From the NCBI GenBank assembly GCA_027365105.1, contig DAHXNZ010000002.1:149916-199746 (forward strand): a stretch of DNA of 49,831 nucleotides. The letters are read 5' to 3'. Below the pieces are notes generated by a model. It ran no database searches, was not told where the DNA came from, and was given only the letters and a program-made list of their open reading frames with translations. The translations under genes were made by a program, and so were the position numbers. Positions 32,148-41,123 of this stretch are shown one piece after another. The first letter of the stretch is position 1, and each line of letters starts with the position of its first letter. The DNA comes from Thermoplasmata archaeon (GTDB lineage: Archaea > Thermoplasmatota > Thermoplasmata > Lutacidiplasmatales > UBA184).

Positions 32148-32714
32148 CTACCGGTCGAGGACCCGCTCAAAGAGCCGGACGTCCTCGTTCCACATCCGGC
32201 GGTGGAGGAGGCCGGTCTCGGTGAAGCCGAGGGCCCGGAAGAGGCTCTGGGCCGCCGTGAACTTCGCGAGCGGATCGACCCAGACCGAGTTCACGTTGGC
32301 GTGGTGGGCCCAGTCGAGCGCGGCCTGGGCGAGCTGCCGGGCGATCCCCTGGCGCCGCTGCTCGGGATCGACCAGCAGGGTGACGATGTGGCCGCTGCCG
32401 TGCGCGACCTCGACCCCGACGACGCCGACGAACCGGTTGTCCTTGCGGGCGGCGAAGTAGGTGACGGTCTCCATCCCGCTCGTGAACTCGAGCGGGGTCG
32501 GCACGAGCGTCTTGAGCATCTCGGGCGGAAGCTCGCCCCGGTACCCGTCCCAGACCTTCTTGAAGAGGGCGCAGATCGCGGGGATGTCCTGGTGGGTGAG
32601 CCGCCCGATCACCGCGGGACCGCTGGGGGCGGGCAGCGGTTTTTCCGGCGCGCTCGGCGGGGCCGGTTCGTTCGGCTTGGCGGAGGGGGTCTCGGAGTTG
32701 GGTTGAATCGCCAC
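32148..32714 (-). CDS. GNAT-family N-acetyltransferase
   Basis: The 188-residue product has a Pro/Ser/Ala-rich leader (residues 1-38), then a GNAT domain: I-G-R-L-T-H-Q-D-I-P-A-I, V-G-V-V-G-V-E-V-A, the acetyl-CoA loop D-P-E-Q-R-R-Q-G-I-A-R-Q-L, and F-R-A-L-G-F-T-E-T-G at the end. Substrate unknown. GTG 32714 is taken because a ccggag lies 9 nt upstream and a longer frame would run into asnS. It follows asnS by 94 bp on the same strand. Confidence 0.8.
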   Translation of the reverse strand: MAIQPNSETPSAKPNEPAPPSAPEKPLPAPSGPAVIGRLTHQDIPAICALFKKVWDGYRGELPPEMLKTLVPTPLEFTSGMETVTYFAARKDNRFVGVVGVEVAHGSGHIVTLLVDPEQRRQGIARQLAQAALDWAHHANVNSVWVDPLAKFTAAQSLFRALGFTETGLLHRRMWNEDVRLFERVLDR

Positions 32715-32808
32715 GCTGGACGCTCCGGTGAGATGCGCGGCGCGGTCGAGCGCGCACCAGTTCTTGAACCTTGCCCCGTCCGGTCCCCGCCCGTCGGCGA
32801 TCCCGGGA

Positions 32809-34113
32809 CTACGGGGTGTGCCGGCTCGGGGTCCGGGGGAACGGGGTCGTGTCGCGGATGTGCTCCCGGCGGGTGATCCATCGGACCAGCCGCTCGACAC
32901 CGAGACCGAACCCGGCGTGAGGGACGCTCCCGTACCGCCGCAGGTCGAGGTACCACTGGTAGCTCGCCAGGTCGGCCCCGGCCGCCTGGAGCCGGGCGGT
33001 GAGCCGAGCGAGATCGGTCTCGCGGCAGGATCCGCCGATGAGCTCCCCGTAGCCCTCGGGGGCCAGCAGGTCGGCCGCCTCGACGGTCTCGGGGCGGCCC
33101 GGCGTCTCGAGCATGTAGAACGCCTTGATCTCCTTCGGGAACCGGGTCAGGAAGATCGGCTGCGCCTCCTCCATCGTCAGCGCCCGCTCCTCGGCGGTCC
33201 CGAGGTCCTGGCCCCATCGGATCGAGAAGCCCCGGGCCTGGAGCCGTTCGATCGCCTCGTCGTAGGTCAGGCGAGCAAACGGGGCGGCCAGCGCCTGGAG
33301 TTCCGCGGGCGGCCGCCCCAGCTCCGTTAGCTCGGCGGGCCGCCGCTCGGCCAGCGCGTGGGCGACCGAGACGATCATCCGCTCCTCGAAGTCGAGCAGC
33401 TCGGCCAGGTCGCACCAGGCGAGTTCGACCTCGAGGTGGAGGTACTCGGTGAGGTGCCGGGGGGTCCGGGACTTCTCGGCCCTAAACGACGGGGTGAGCC
33501 CGTAGACCCGTTCGTGGGGAAAGATCAGCGCCTCGAGGTAGAGCTGCGCCGTCTGGGAAAGGTAGCCCGGCCGGCCAAAGTAGTCGATCTGGAACGCCTC
33601 GGCGCCCCCCTCGGCCGGGTTGCCGGTCAGCACCGGCGGGGTCATCTCGAGGACCTCCTCGGCGTCCAGGAACTCCCGGAGCGCCCGGAGGATCTCCGAC
33701 TTGACCCGGAAGGTCGCGACCATCTCGGGGGACCGGACGACCAGATGGCGCTGGTCGAGCCGGAACTCCTCGGTCTGGTCGGCCATCACGGGGAACGGGT
33801 CGCCCGACTGGAGGACCCGGATCTGGGCGGCCTTGAGCTCCCGCCCGCCGGGCGAACGGCGGTCCTCGGCGACCGTCCCCTCGATCTCCAGCGAGCCCTC
33901 GATCTGGACGTGCTCGGCCCGGTCGAACGGCCCGTCCCCGAGGACATCCCGGCGGGCCGTGACCTGGACCTGGCCGGTCCGGTCCCGGACGACGAGAAAG
34001 AGGAGGCCGCCGGAGGACCGGGAGCGGACCAGCCAGCCGTGGATCCGGATCGTCCGGCCGATCGCCTCCGGCCCGAAGATCCGGGCGATCGGCTCGGCCG
34101 CCGGTCCGGTCAC
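32809..34113 (-). CDS. asnS: Asparaginyl-tRNA synthetase
   Basis: The 434-residue class IIb enzyme has an N-terminal OB-fold (I-R-I-H-G-W-L-V-R-S-R near residue 20), motif 2 in F-R-A-E-K-S-R-T-P-R-H-L-T-E-Y, and motif 3 in H-A-G-F-G-L-G-V-E-R. Y-Q-W-Y-L-D-L-R-R-Y-G-S-V-P-H and the P-F-P-R ending distinguish AsnRS from archaeal AspRS. GTG 34113 is chosen because it overlaps the tfs stop by 4 bp (gtga) and has gggag 6 nt upstream. ATG 34128 would add five residues. Direct charging means this organism need not rely on amidation for Asn-tRNA. Confidence 0.9.
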   Translation of the reverse strand: MTGPAAEPIARIFGPEAIGRTIRIHGWLVRSRSSGGLLFLVVRDRTGQVQVTARRDVLGDGPFDRAEHVQIEGSLEIEGTVAEDRRSPGGRELKAAQIRVLQSGDPFPVMADQTEEFRLDQRHLVVRSPEMVATFRVKSEILRALREFLDAEEVLEMTPPVLTGNPAEGGAEAFQIDYFGRPGYLSQTAQLYLEALIFPHERVYGLTPSFRAEKSRTPRHLTEYLHLEVELAWCDLAELLDFEERMIVSVAHALAERRPAELTELGRPPAELQALAAPFARLTYDEAIERLQARGFSIRWGQDLGTAEERALTMEEAQPIFLTRFPKEIKAFYMLETPGRPETVEAADLLAPEGYGELIGGSCRETDLARLTARLQAAGADLASYQWYLDLRRYGSVPHAGFGLGVERLVRWITRREHIRDTTPFPRTPSRHTP

Positions 34114-34418
34114 TGGTACTCCCGCCATTTGTGCCCGCACTTCGTGCACTCGAAGATCCGGGTCTCCGGCTCGTCGGCGCCGCGGGTCTGGCGGAGCACC
34201 CAGTACGCCTCGCCGTGGCCGCACTTGGGGCACTCCTCGGCCGCGGTGGGCAGCGTCGACGCGCCGGCTTCGACGACCGCCACCGACTTCGCCTCGACGG
34301 CCGTGCGGCCGATCTCCCGGCCCGAACCGAGCGGGACCGTCGTCCCGCAGGCGGTGCACCGCCACGCCTTCGCCCGGGGATCGGGGCGCATCATCCGCTT
34401 GCACTGGGGACAGAACAT
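34110..34418 (-). CDS. tfs: Transcription factor S (TFS/TFIIS-like cleavage factor)
   Basis: The 102-residue product has an N-terminal zinc ribbon (M-F-C-P-Q-C...C-T-A-C-G) and a C-terminal one (C-P-K-C-G-H...C-T-K-C-G-H-K-W). The hairpin T-R-G-A-D-E-P-E-T-R holds the paired acidic Asp-Glu that activates RNA cleavage by stalled polymerase, so it should be active; Gly replaces the usual Ser before it. A TATA-like caaatag lies 28 nt before ATG 34418. It is translationally coupled to asnS. Confidence 0.95.
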   Translation of the reverse strand: MFCPQCKRMMRPDPRAKAWRCTACGTTVPLGSGREIGRTAVEAKSVAVVEAGASTLPTAAEECPKCGHGEAYWVLRQTRGADEPETRIFECTKCGHKWREYQ

Positions 34419-34473
34419 GGAGACGGCACGAGTCCGAGGCGGCTATTTGACGCTTTAAGCCGGCGCCCGCGGT

Positions 34474-35877
34474 TCAGAGGACCTGGTCGGGCCGGGCCGC
34501 GCTCGACGCCGGGTGGTCCGGCGGGGCGACGCTGAGCGGCAGGGGAGAGCTCTTCGCGCCCGGCGCGAGGAGCCGACGCAGGTGCTCGACCTTGCCGGTG
34601 AGGTTCTCCCGGGTGCCGATGTCGTGCCGGACGTAGAACGGGCCCTGGATATGGGGGAGCGCCGCCTCGACGCGCGCGGCCGCCTCGTGGATCGCGCTCG
34701 CCTCGCCGGTCAGCGCGACGCCCCGGCCCGAGCCGAGCCGGACCCGCCCGCCCCCCAGATCCTCGACCGAGCCGTAGTAGACCCGGACCCCCTCGGCCTC
34801 GATCCTCGGGAGATCGAGCGTCAGGACGCCCCCGGGCTCGGGCCGCTCGCCGTACCCGGGCGGGACGACGTACTTCACGACCGTCGCCCGGAGCCGGAAC
34901 CCGACGAGCGTCGGGTCGACCCGGCCCTGGGCGACCCCGAGGAGCAGCGCGTCGAAATTGCCCTCCTCGTAGAGGGTGAGGACGTTGATCCCTTCGGGGT
35001 CGCCGAACCGGGCGTTGAACTCGACGAGGACCGGTCCGCGGGCGGTCTGCATGAACCCGCCGTAGAGGATCCCCCGGAACGGCCGGCCCTCCGACGCGAG
35101 GGCCGCGGCGGTCCCCTTGAGGAGGTCGATCGCCCGCTCCCGGTCGGCCGGTTGGAGGAACGGGAGGAGATGGTCCCGCTGCGAGTACGATCCCATGCCC
35201 CCGGTATTGCCGCCCCGGTCGCCCTCGAGGGCCCGCTTGAAGTCCTGGACCGCCGGCATCGGGTAGACGCCGGAGTCGGTGACGAACGCCATCTGGCTGA
35301 ACTCCTCGCCCTCGAGCCGTTCCTCCAGCACGACCGAGTCGCCCTGGAGGATCAGGCTCTTCGCGTAGACGGCGCCCTCGGAGGGGCTCGCGAAGTCGAC
35401 GCCCTGGACCCGGACCCCCTTGCCGGCGGTCAGTCCGCTCGGCTTGATCACGAACGGCTGCGGGAACCGGGCGAGGGCCGCGTCGACCTCCTCGATCTTC
35501 GTCAGGATCTGGAACGACGGCTGCGGGCCCAGCCGGTGCCGTTCGAGGAACTCCCGGCAGAACCGCTTCGACCATTCGATCTCGGCGGCCGCCCGGGACG
35601 GGCCGACGGTCGGGATCTCGGCGGCGCGCAGCGCGTCGCTGACCCCCGCGGCGAGCGGCGCCTCCGGTCCGAGGACCGCCAGTTCAGCCCGGTACCGACG
35701 GGCGAAGGCGACGACCGCCGCCGGGTCGGCCGGATCGAGCCGACCCGACTGGACGGCGAGCCGCTCGAGCCCCGGGTTGGCATTCGGGGAGGCGACGAGC
35801 AGGTCGGCCTCCGAACGGTGAAGGGCCTCGGCGATGGCGTGCTCCCGGGCACCTCCCCCGACGACGAGAACCCGCAT
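34474..35877 (-). CDS. purD: Phosphoribosylamine-glycine ligase
   Basis: The 467-residue ATP-grasp enzyme begins M-R-V-L-V-V-G-G-G-A-R-E-H-A-I-A, the PurD signature, and contains V-I-K-P-S-G-L-T-A-G-K-G-V, D-F-K-R-A-L-E-G-D-R-G-G-N-T-G-G-M-G-S-Y and V-E-F-N-A-R-F-G-D-P-E. It joins glycine to phosphoribosylamine in purine synthesis. The last about 25 residues (Pro/Ser/Ala-rich) extend past the family end. A TATA-like catataa lies about 37 nt before ATG 35877. Confidence 0.95.
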   Translation of the reverse strand: MRVLVVGGGAREHAIAEALHRSEADLLVASPNANPGLERLAVQSGRLDPADPAAVVAFARRYRAELAVLGPEAPLAAGVSDALRAAEIPTVGPSRAAAEIEWSKRFCREFLERHRLGPQPSFQILTKIEEVDAALARFPQPFVIKPSGLTAGKGVRVQGVDFASPSEGAVYAKSLILQGDSVVLEERLEGEEFSQMAFVTDSGVYPMPAVQDFKRALEGDRGGNTGGMGSYSQRDHLLPFLQPADRERAIDLLKGTAAALASEGRPFRGILYGGFMQTARGPVLVEFNARFGDPEGINVLTLYEEGNFDALLLGVAQGRVDPTLVGFRLRATVVKYVVPPGYGERPEPGGVLTLDLPRIEAEGVRVYYGSVEDLGGGRVRLGSGRGVALTGEASAIHEAAARVEAALPHIQGPFYVRHDIGTRENLTGKVEHLRRLLAPGAKSSPLPLSVAPPDHPASSAARPDQVL

Positions 35878-35941
35878 GGTGCTGAACCGCCCGGGAGGAG
35901 AACGTCCGGGTTATATGGCCGTCGGCCGGAGCGGGCCCGGG

Positions 35942-36607
35942 CTACCGCGCGACCGGGCGGGGCGGGGGGGCGTAGGTGGGCAGCCTCAGGAGCCGGATCC
36001 CGGCCAGGATCTCCCAGAGGAGGAGCGGGGCCACGACCAGCCGCTCCATGCCGCCCGCCCCCAGCGGACCCACGAGGTGCCGCAGGTAGAGGAGCAGCGC
36101 GGCCAGGGTGACCACCCCCGACAGCGCCGTGTAGATCCGGAAGCCGTCCCACCGGGTGTCCCGGGTCATCGCGAGCGGCAGGAGGAGAAGGCCGAATCCC
36201 CCCGCCAGGAAGACCAGGAGCGCGGCGAGGCCGTGGACCGTCCCCTGGAGGTTCTCGGGGGCGGCCCCCACCCCGATCGCCCCCAGGGAGGCGAGCGAGA
36301 GGAGACCGAGCGCGACCAGGCGACGGCCGCCGGGGTGGAAGGCGCTCCAGAGCAGGGCGAAGCCGACGACCGAGCACAGGCCGAGGACGATGATCGAGCC
36401 GTTGAAGAGCCACGCCATCGGGGAGTGGGCGGTGTTGCCGAGCGCGCTGATCGTGTTGGCGGTCAGGCTGTAGCCCGGGTAGCGGAGCTCGGGGATCAGC
36501 ATCCCGACCACGATGAACTGAAGGCTTCCGGCCAGGAGGAGGGCGGCGCCGCGGCGGGCCGGACGGGGCAGCAGCGGCCCCCGGCGCTCCCGGAACGTTG
36601 CACTCAT
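35942..36607 (-). CDS. DUF998-like multipass membrane protein
   Basis: The 221-residue product has about six hydrophobic segments starting with A-A-L-L-L-A-G-S-L-Q-F-I-V-V-G-M-L-I and the pattern Y-P-G-Y-S-L-T-A-N-T-I-S-A-L-G near residue 48, characteristic of DUF998. No activity is known to me. A TATA-like ctttata is about 55 nt upstream of ATG 36607, leaving a leader of roughly 30 nt with ggaggag before the start, one of the few leadered first genes here. In-frame sequence further upstream lies across the promoter and is not coding. Confidence 0.8.
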   Translation of the reverse strand: MSATFRERRGPLLPRPARRGAALLLAGSLQFIVVGMLIPELRYPGYSLTANTISALGNTAHSPMAWLFNGSIIVLGLCSVVGFALLWSAFHPGGRRLVALGLLSLASLGAIGVGAAPENLQGTVHGLAALLVFLAGGFGLLLLPLAMTRDTRWDGFRIYTALSGVVTLAALLLYLRHLVGPLGAGGMERLVVAPLLLWEILAGIRLLRLPTYAPPPRPVAR

Positions 36608-36764
36608 CCGCGTCTCCTCCGGCGGCGATCCTCGCCGCCTCCGACCGGGACCGGCGGGGTATAAAGCCCTCGCCTTCACGGGAAGCCCCGGGGGGCCCCG
36701 CGGGCTCCGAACGGCCGCCACGCTTATGAACCGACCGTTCGTGCGCCGGTTCCGGTCCCGAGCG

Positions 36765-37052
36765 ATGGAGATCCGAGTCGTAGAACGGGAATCCGACCAG
36801 CTCCGGTTGGAGCTCCCCCAAGGGGAGGAGACCCTGCTCATCCCGCTGGTCGAGGCGCTCCAGCGGGAGGAGAAGGTGGTCGAGGCCCGGTACTTTTTGG
36901 GCCACCCCTACCTCGAACGGCCCTCCCTCTACCTCCGCACCAAGGGCGAGAAGCCCCAGCAGCTCCTGAAGCGGGTCCTCAAGGAGATGGCCGACGGCTA
37001 CGGCGACCTCCTCCAGGACTTCGACAAGACGGCCGACAAGATCAAGGCCTAG
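36765..37052 (+). CDS. rpoL: DNA-directed RNA polymerase subunit L (Rpb11-like)
   Basis: The 95-residue product has E-I-R-V-V-E-R-E-S-D-Q-L-R-L-E-L, G-E-E-T-L-L-I-P-L-V-E-A-L and A-R-Y-F-L-G-H-P-Y-L-E-R-P, the archaeal RpoL core, which pairs with RpoD in the assembly platform. ATG 36765 fits: a TATA-like cttatga lies about 39 nt upstream, whereas the earlier ATG 36726 overlaps that box. Followed after 12 bp by the KptA-like gene. Confidence 0.92.
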   Translation: MEIRVVERESDQLRLELPQGEETLLIPLVEALQREEKVVEARYFLGHPYLERPSLYLRTKGEKPQQLLKRVLKEMADGYGDLLQDFDKTADKIKA

Positions 37053-37064
37053 CGGGGCCGGCCG

Positions 37065-37718
37065 ATGCTGAAGGAGTGTGCTCAGCACGGGTACTTCCGA
37101 GCCGACCTCTGTCCGGTCTGTGGCCAGTCCGGCCGGATCCTCCTGAACGACCGGGAGCTCGACCACCTGGGCCGGGTCCTGACCGGCATCCTCCGCCACT
37201 TTCCCGACCGCTACGGGCTCTCGATGGACCCGCACGGCTGGATCCCGCTCAGCGAGATCGCCCGGGCGATCGGAGAGCGGCACCGCGGCTACCCGTGGCT
37301 CAAGGCCCACCACCTGGCGGCGATCGCCGAGACCGATGCGAAGGGCCGCTACGAGGTGCGGGCCGACCGGATCCGGGCCACCTACGGCCACACCGTCGAG
37401 GTCGACCTCGACCTGCCGACCGACGCGATCCCCGACCGGCTCTACTTTCCCGTCACCGAGGAGGAGGCCGCCCTGGTCCTCGAGGTCGGCCTGAAGCCGG
37501 TCGACCGCAAGCGGGTCCACCTCTCGAAGACCCCGGACGACGCGAAGGCGGCCGGCGCGGTCCGATCGCCGAACCCGGTGATCCTCGAGGTCGACACCGT
37601 CCTCGCCCGGTCGAACGGCCTCGTCATCCTCCGGGCCGGCCGGACCGTCTTTCTCGCCGACTCGGTGCCGCCGGAGTACCTCCGGCGGGCCGGCCCGGCC
37701 GAACCGTCCGGGCCGTAG
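37065..37718 (+). CDS. kptA: Probable RNA 2'-phosphotransferase (Tpt1/KptA)
   Basis: The 217-residue product has an N-terminal zinc-finger-like segment (C5, H8, C16, C19), then L-G-R-V-L-T-G-I-L-R-H-F-P-D-R-Y-G-L with the catalytic Arg-His, G-W-I-P-L-S-E-I, R-Y-E-V-R-A-D-R-I-R-A-T-Y-G-H and V-H-L-S-K-T near residue 145. The usual L-Y-H-G-T reads L-Y-F-P-V, so one family residue differs. Tpt1 removes 2'-phosphate from RNA using NAD+. In archaea its substrate is unclear. Cotranscribed with rpoL. Confidence 0.85.
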   Translation: MLKECAQHGYFRADLCPVCGQSGRILLNDRELDHLGRVLTGILRHFPDRYGLSMDPHGWIPLSEIARAIGERHRGYPWLKAHHLAAIAETDAKGRYEVRADRIRATYGHTVEVDLDLPTDAIPDRLYFPVTEEEAALVLEVGLKPVDRKRVHLSKTPDDAKAAGAVRSPNPVILEVDTVLARSNGLVILRAGRTVFLADSVPPEYLRRAGPAEPSGP

Positions 37719-37733
37719 CCCGCTCCGCGACCT

Positions 37734-38339
37734 TCAGTCGAAGACGACGTTGGTGTTGTACTGCGTCGTGTAGTAGACCACCAGCGTCAGGTGGCTCGCC
37801 GCCGGGTAGCCGTTGGTGAAGACGAAGTAGAAGTTGGATGTGTACGGCGCGGAGAAGATGATCCGGCCGTTGGCGGTCGGGGTCATGTTCAACTGGTCGG
37901 GCGTCGAGAGGCCGTGCAGGAAGTCGGCATACTGGGACTCGTTGTAGACGGTCATGCCGAGCAGGGCCCCCGGGGGCGTCAGGACCGTAAAGTTGCCGAT
38001 GACGTAGTCCTCGCCGGAGATCTCGCCCGAGAGGACCGAGAAGTTCCCCGGGGCGATCGCCATCGTGCCGCTGGTCGTGAGCGGGTCCGGGGTCACCGGC
38101 TGGCCCTGGATCACGACCGAAGCGAGAACGTAGGTCAGCGCGATGACCCCGACCGCGACGACGAGGGCGCGGCCGAAATGGAGCCAGCGGACCCGCTGGC
38201 GGGTCCGCCGGGGCTCCTGGGCCATCTCGCCCGACCGGATCGGGTGGTCGGTGCCGCAGATCGGGCAGATCTTCGCGTCGGCCGGTACGGCCACCGCGCA
38301 GAACCGGCAGTTGCCCCAAGCCTTCGGATCGGTGGCCAA
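37734..38339 (-). CDS. Zinc-ribbon, single-helix surface protein (start uncertain)
   Basis: The roughly 200-residue product has a cytoplasmic zinc ribbon (C-R-F-C...C-P-I-C-G-T-D-H), a basic stretch R-R-T-R-Q-R-V-R-W, one hydrophobic helix (A-L-V-V-A-V-G-V-I-A-L-T-Y-V-L), and an ectodomain with four N-x-S/T sequons (NFS, NFT, NES, NMT). The design matches other anchored proteins here. No function is recognised. TTG 38339 is the only plausible start after the upstream dehydrogenase stop (38408); the frame is open further, so the start could differ. Confidence 0.6.
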   Translation of the reverse strand: MATDPKAWGNCRFCAVAVPADAKICPICGTDHPIRSGEMAQEPRRTRQRVRWLHFGRALVVAVGVIALTYVLASVVIQGQPVTPDPLTTSGTMAIAPGNFSVLSGEISGEDYVIGNFTVLTPPGALLGMTVYNESQYADFLHGLSTPDQLNMTPTANGRIIFSAPYTSNFYFVFTNGYPAASHLTLVVYYTTQYNTNVVFD

Positions 38340-38407
38340 CGGTCGGGACCCCCACGACCCAGCCCTCGGGGGGACTTTGGCCGTTTCGTACGAACTCGGG
38401 GGCCGTG

Positions 38408-39886
38408 CTAGGCCGTCTTCCGGGGCGCCCCGAGGTGCACGCTGACGTTCTTCGTCCGCAGGTAGCTTCGGAGCGAGTGCCGGCCCTGCTCGCTCCCGAG
38501 TCCGCTCTCCTTGTACCCGCCGAAGGGGGTCTGGGGGAAGGTCACGGGCGCCTCGTTGACGACAACCATGCCGGCCTCGATCCGACGGGCAAGGGTGTGG
38601 GCGGTCCCGAGGTCCCGGGTCCAGATTGCCGCGCACAGACCGTACGAGGTCTGGTTGGCGAGCCGGACCGCCTCGTCGGCGTCATCGAACGGGAACGTCA
38701 CGAGGACCGGCCCGAAGATCTCCTCCTGGGCAGCCCGGGACGTCGGCGCGACATCGGCGAGGACGGTCGGCTTGAGGAAGTTCCCGGACGCCAGCGCCGG
38801 ATCCGACGGCCGGTCGCCGCCGGTCACGATCCGGGCCCCTTCCGACCGGGCCCGATCGACGTGGCCGACGACCGAGGCGAGATGGTCCGCGGTGACCAGC
38901 GGACCCATCTCGGTCGTCTCCTCGATCCCCGGCCCGAGCCGGAGCTTCTCCGCCAGCGACGCGAGCCGCTCCAGGAACGCCGCGTGGACCGAGCGGTGGA
39001 CCAGGAGGCGGCTCCCGGCCCAGCACATCTGCCCGGCGTTGCCGAAGATCCCGTAGACGACGCCCTTCGCCGCCCGGTCGAGATCGGCGTCGGGGAAGAC
39101 CACCACCGGGCTCTTGCCCCCGAGCTCGAGCGTGACCGGGATCACCCGGCGGGCCGCGAGTTCGGCGATCCGCCGGCCGACCGGCCCGCTGCCGGTGAAG
39201 GAGACCTGCCGGCAGCGCGGATCGTCGACCAGCGCCTCCCCGACGTCGGCTCCGGCCCCGGTCACCACATTGAGCACCCCGGGCGGGAGCCCGACCTCGT
39301 GCGCCAACCGGGCGAACGCGATCGCGGTGAGGGGGGTCGGGGTCGCCGGCTTCAGGACCACGGTATTGCCGGCGGCGAGCGCCGGCGCGACCGAGCGGAT
39401 TGCGAGCAGCAGCGGATAGTTCCACGGGGCGATATGGACCGTCACGCCGAGCGGTTCCTGGAGCGTGTAGTCGAACCGGGGGCCGGGGACGGGGATCGTC
39501 GATCCCTCGATCTTGTCGGCGAGCCCGCTCACGTAGGCGAGCGTGCGGGCGACGTACTGGACGTCCCCACGGGATTCGCGCAGGGGCTTGCCCATGTTGA
39601 GCGTCTCGAGCCGGGCGAACGCCTCGGCCGATTCGGAAAGCTTCGCCGCGAGCCGCCGCAGCACCTGCGCCCGAAGGCTGCCGTCGTCGGTCGCCCAGCC
39701 CGGCCGCTCGAAGGCCGCCTGGGCGGCCTCCAGCGCCCGGCGGGCATCGTCCCGCCCGCCGACCGCCACCTCGGCGACCGGCCGGTTGTGCGCCGGATCG
39801 AGCAGGCGCCGGCCCGCGCCGCCCTGGCCCTCGACCTCTTCGCCGGCAATGAACAGTCCGAACTTGGCCACCGGTGGCTCCGTCAT
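38408..39886 (-). CDS. NAD(P)-dependent aldehyde dehydrogenase
   Basis: The 492-residue product has the ALDH signatures I-A-P-W-N-Y-P-L, F-T-G-S-G-P-V-G, L-E-L-G-G-K-S-P with the general-base Glu, and N-A-G-Q-M-C-W-A-G with the catalytic Cys. P-F-G-G-Y-K-E-S-G closes the chain. It oxidises an aldehyde to a carboxylate; the substrate could be succinate semialdehyde, betaine aldehyde or another, and cannot be read. A TATA-like gctaag is 31 nt before ATG 39886, in the 29-bp gap after the glycosyltransferase. Confidence 0.92.
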   Translation of the reverse strand: MTEPPVAKFGLFIAGEEVEGQGGAGRRLLDPAHNRPVAEVAVGGRDDARRALEAAQAAFERPGWATDDGSLRAQVLRRLAAKLSESAEAFARLETLNMGKPLRESRGDVQYVARTLAYVSGLADKIEGSTIPVPGPRFDYTLQEPLGVTVHIAPWNYPLLLAIRSVAPALAAGNTVVLKPATPTPLTAIAFARLAHEVGLPPGVLNVVTGAGADVGEALVDDPRCRQVSFTGSGPVGRRIAELAARRVIPVTLELGGKSPVVVFPDADLDRAAKGVVYGIFGNAGQMCWAGSRLLVHRSVHAAFLERLASLAEKLRLGPGIEETTEMGPLVTADHLASVVGHVDRARSEGARIVTGGDRPSDPALASGNFLKPTVLADVAPTSRAAQEEIFGPVLVTFPFDDADEAVRLANQTSYGLCAAIWTRDLGTAHTLARRIEAGMVVVNEAPVTFPQTPFGGYKESGLGSEQGRHSLRSYLRTKNVSVHLGAPRKTA

Positions 39887-39915
39887 GGTCGCCGGGCGCG
39901 AACGAGCGCCCCCAC

Positions 39916-41094
39916 TTAGCGGTTCGCGGGGGTCTCGGCCGGTCGTTCCGGGGCCGGGTCGGGGGAGCGGGCGTACCACCGGCCCTTCCAGCGGACCGGC
40001 CGGCCCCGGTGGCCGTCCACGAGCGAGGCGGTCAGCAGCGCGGCGTAGAATCCGGCCGCGACCGGATAGAGGAGGCCGTACGCCGCGGGGGCCCCGACCG
40101 CCCGGGCGAAGGCCACGTGCTTGCCGAAGAGCGCGATCCAGAGGAAGCCCCCCATCCCGATCAGGGGGAGGTTCCCCGCCGCGAGGCCGAGGGGGAGGAC
40201 GAGGAGCGGCAGGTAGTAGAAGCCGATGAGGCCCGCGAGAAAACCCGCCTGACGCGCCGTCGAGTAGCGCAGCCCGTGGATGTTCTTGAGCAGCCCCTCA
40301 AACATCTCGTGCCGGTCGCGGTACATGCGGGTCGTCGCGAGGCCGGGCGCCCAGGCGAGCCGCATCCGAGCCCCGGCGGCCTTCAGGTTCCGGGCGAGCG
40401 CGATGTCCTCGAGCACATAGCCCCGGATCGCCCGATGCCCCCCGACCGAAGCGTAGACCGCCCGGCGGACGAGGTAGCACTGGCCGTTGACCAGCGCGGC
40501 GCGGGAGTTCGGGCGGGACATCCGGGGAGCGCGGAAGTAGAGCAGGATGAGCTGGACCATGAACGGGAGGACGACCCGCTCCCAGACGCCGACCATCTCG
40601 ACCTTCGGCGCCAGGGTGAGGAGGTCGCTCTCGGTCGCGCGGGCCCGGTCCATCATCGCCGCCACCGCGTCCGGGTGGAGCCGGACGTCGGCGTCGAGGA
40701 AGAGGATCCATTCGCTCCGGGTCGCGTCGGCGCCGATCGCGCACCCCCAGTTCTTCCCGACCCAGCCGGGGGGGAGCGGCGGCTCGTCGATCCGCCGGAC
40801 CTGCGGCGCCCGGGCGTCGATCACCTCCCGGGTCCGGTCGGTCGAACCGCCGTCCACGACCACGATCTCGAGCGGGCCGTACGACTGCTCGAGGAGCCCG
40901 TCCAGGGTCGCCGGCAGGTCGATCTCCTCGTTGCGGGCCGCGATCACGACCGCCACCGTCGGGCGATCGGCCGGCCCCGCCGCGCCGGGGCCGAGCGACT
41001 CCATCTGGGCGGCGAGCCAGAGCGCGGCGCCCTGGTAGAGCAGCACCGCGACCGAGGCGGCCAAGACGAGGACGACGATCCCGAGGGCGAGCAT
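39916..41094 (-). CDS. Membrane-bound family 2 glycosyltransferase
   Basis: The 392-residue product has an N-terminal helix (I-V-V-L-V-L-A-A-S-V-A-V-L), a GT-A domain (V-A-V-V-I-A-A-R-N-E-E, V-V-V-D-G-G-S-T-D, L-F-L-D-A-D-V-R) and C-terminal hydrophobic segments (G-L-I-G-F-Y-Y-L-P-L-L-V-L-P and following). W-V-G-K-N-W-G-C-A-I-G-A is typical of CrtQ-like and hopene-associated glycosyltransferases. The acceptor is probably a lipid. It is divergent from the helicase, sharing a 58-bp spacer with one AT-rich box 25 nt before ATG 41094. Confidence 0.85.
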   Translation of the reverse strand: MLALGIVVLVLAASVAVLLYQGAALWLAAQMESLGPGAAGPADRPTVAVVIAARNEEIDLPATLDGLLEQSYGPLEIVVVDGGSTDRTREVIDARAPQVRRIDEPPLPPGWVGKNWGCAIGADATRSEWILFLDADVRLHPDAVAAMMDRARATESDLLTLAPKVEMVGVWERVVLPFMVQLILLYFRAPRMSRPNSRAALVNGQCYLVRRAVYASVGGHRAIRGYVLEDIALARNLKAAGARMRLAWAPGLATTRMYRDRHEMFEGLLKNIHGLRYSTARQAGFLAGLIGFYYLPLLVLPLGLAAGNLPLIGMGGFLWIALFGKHVAFARAVGAPAAYGLLYPVAAGFYAALLTASLVDGHRGRPVRWKGRWYARSPDPAPERPAETPANR

Positions 41095-41111
41095 CGACCG
41101 GCGGTACTCGG

Positions 41112-41123
41112 TGCCTATTAAAT
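41112..41123. promoter_or_regulatory. Single AT-rich box between two divergent genes
   Basis: cctattaaatgg reads as a TATA-like sequence on both strands: 25 nt before the glycosyltransferase ATG (41094, reverse) and about 35 nt before the helicase ATG (41153, forward). The spacer is only 58 bp, so the two promoters share this element or compete. Confidence 0.5.
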
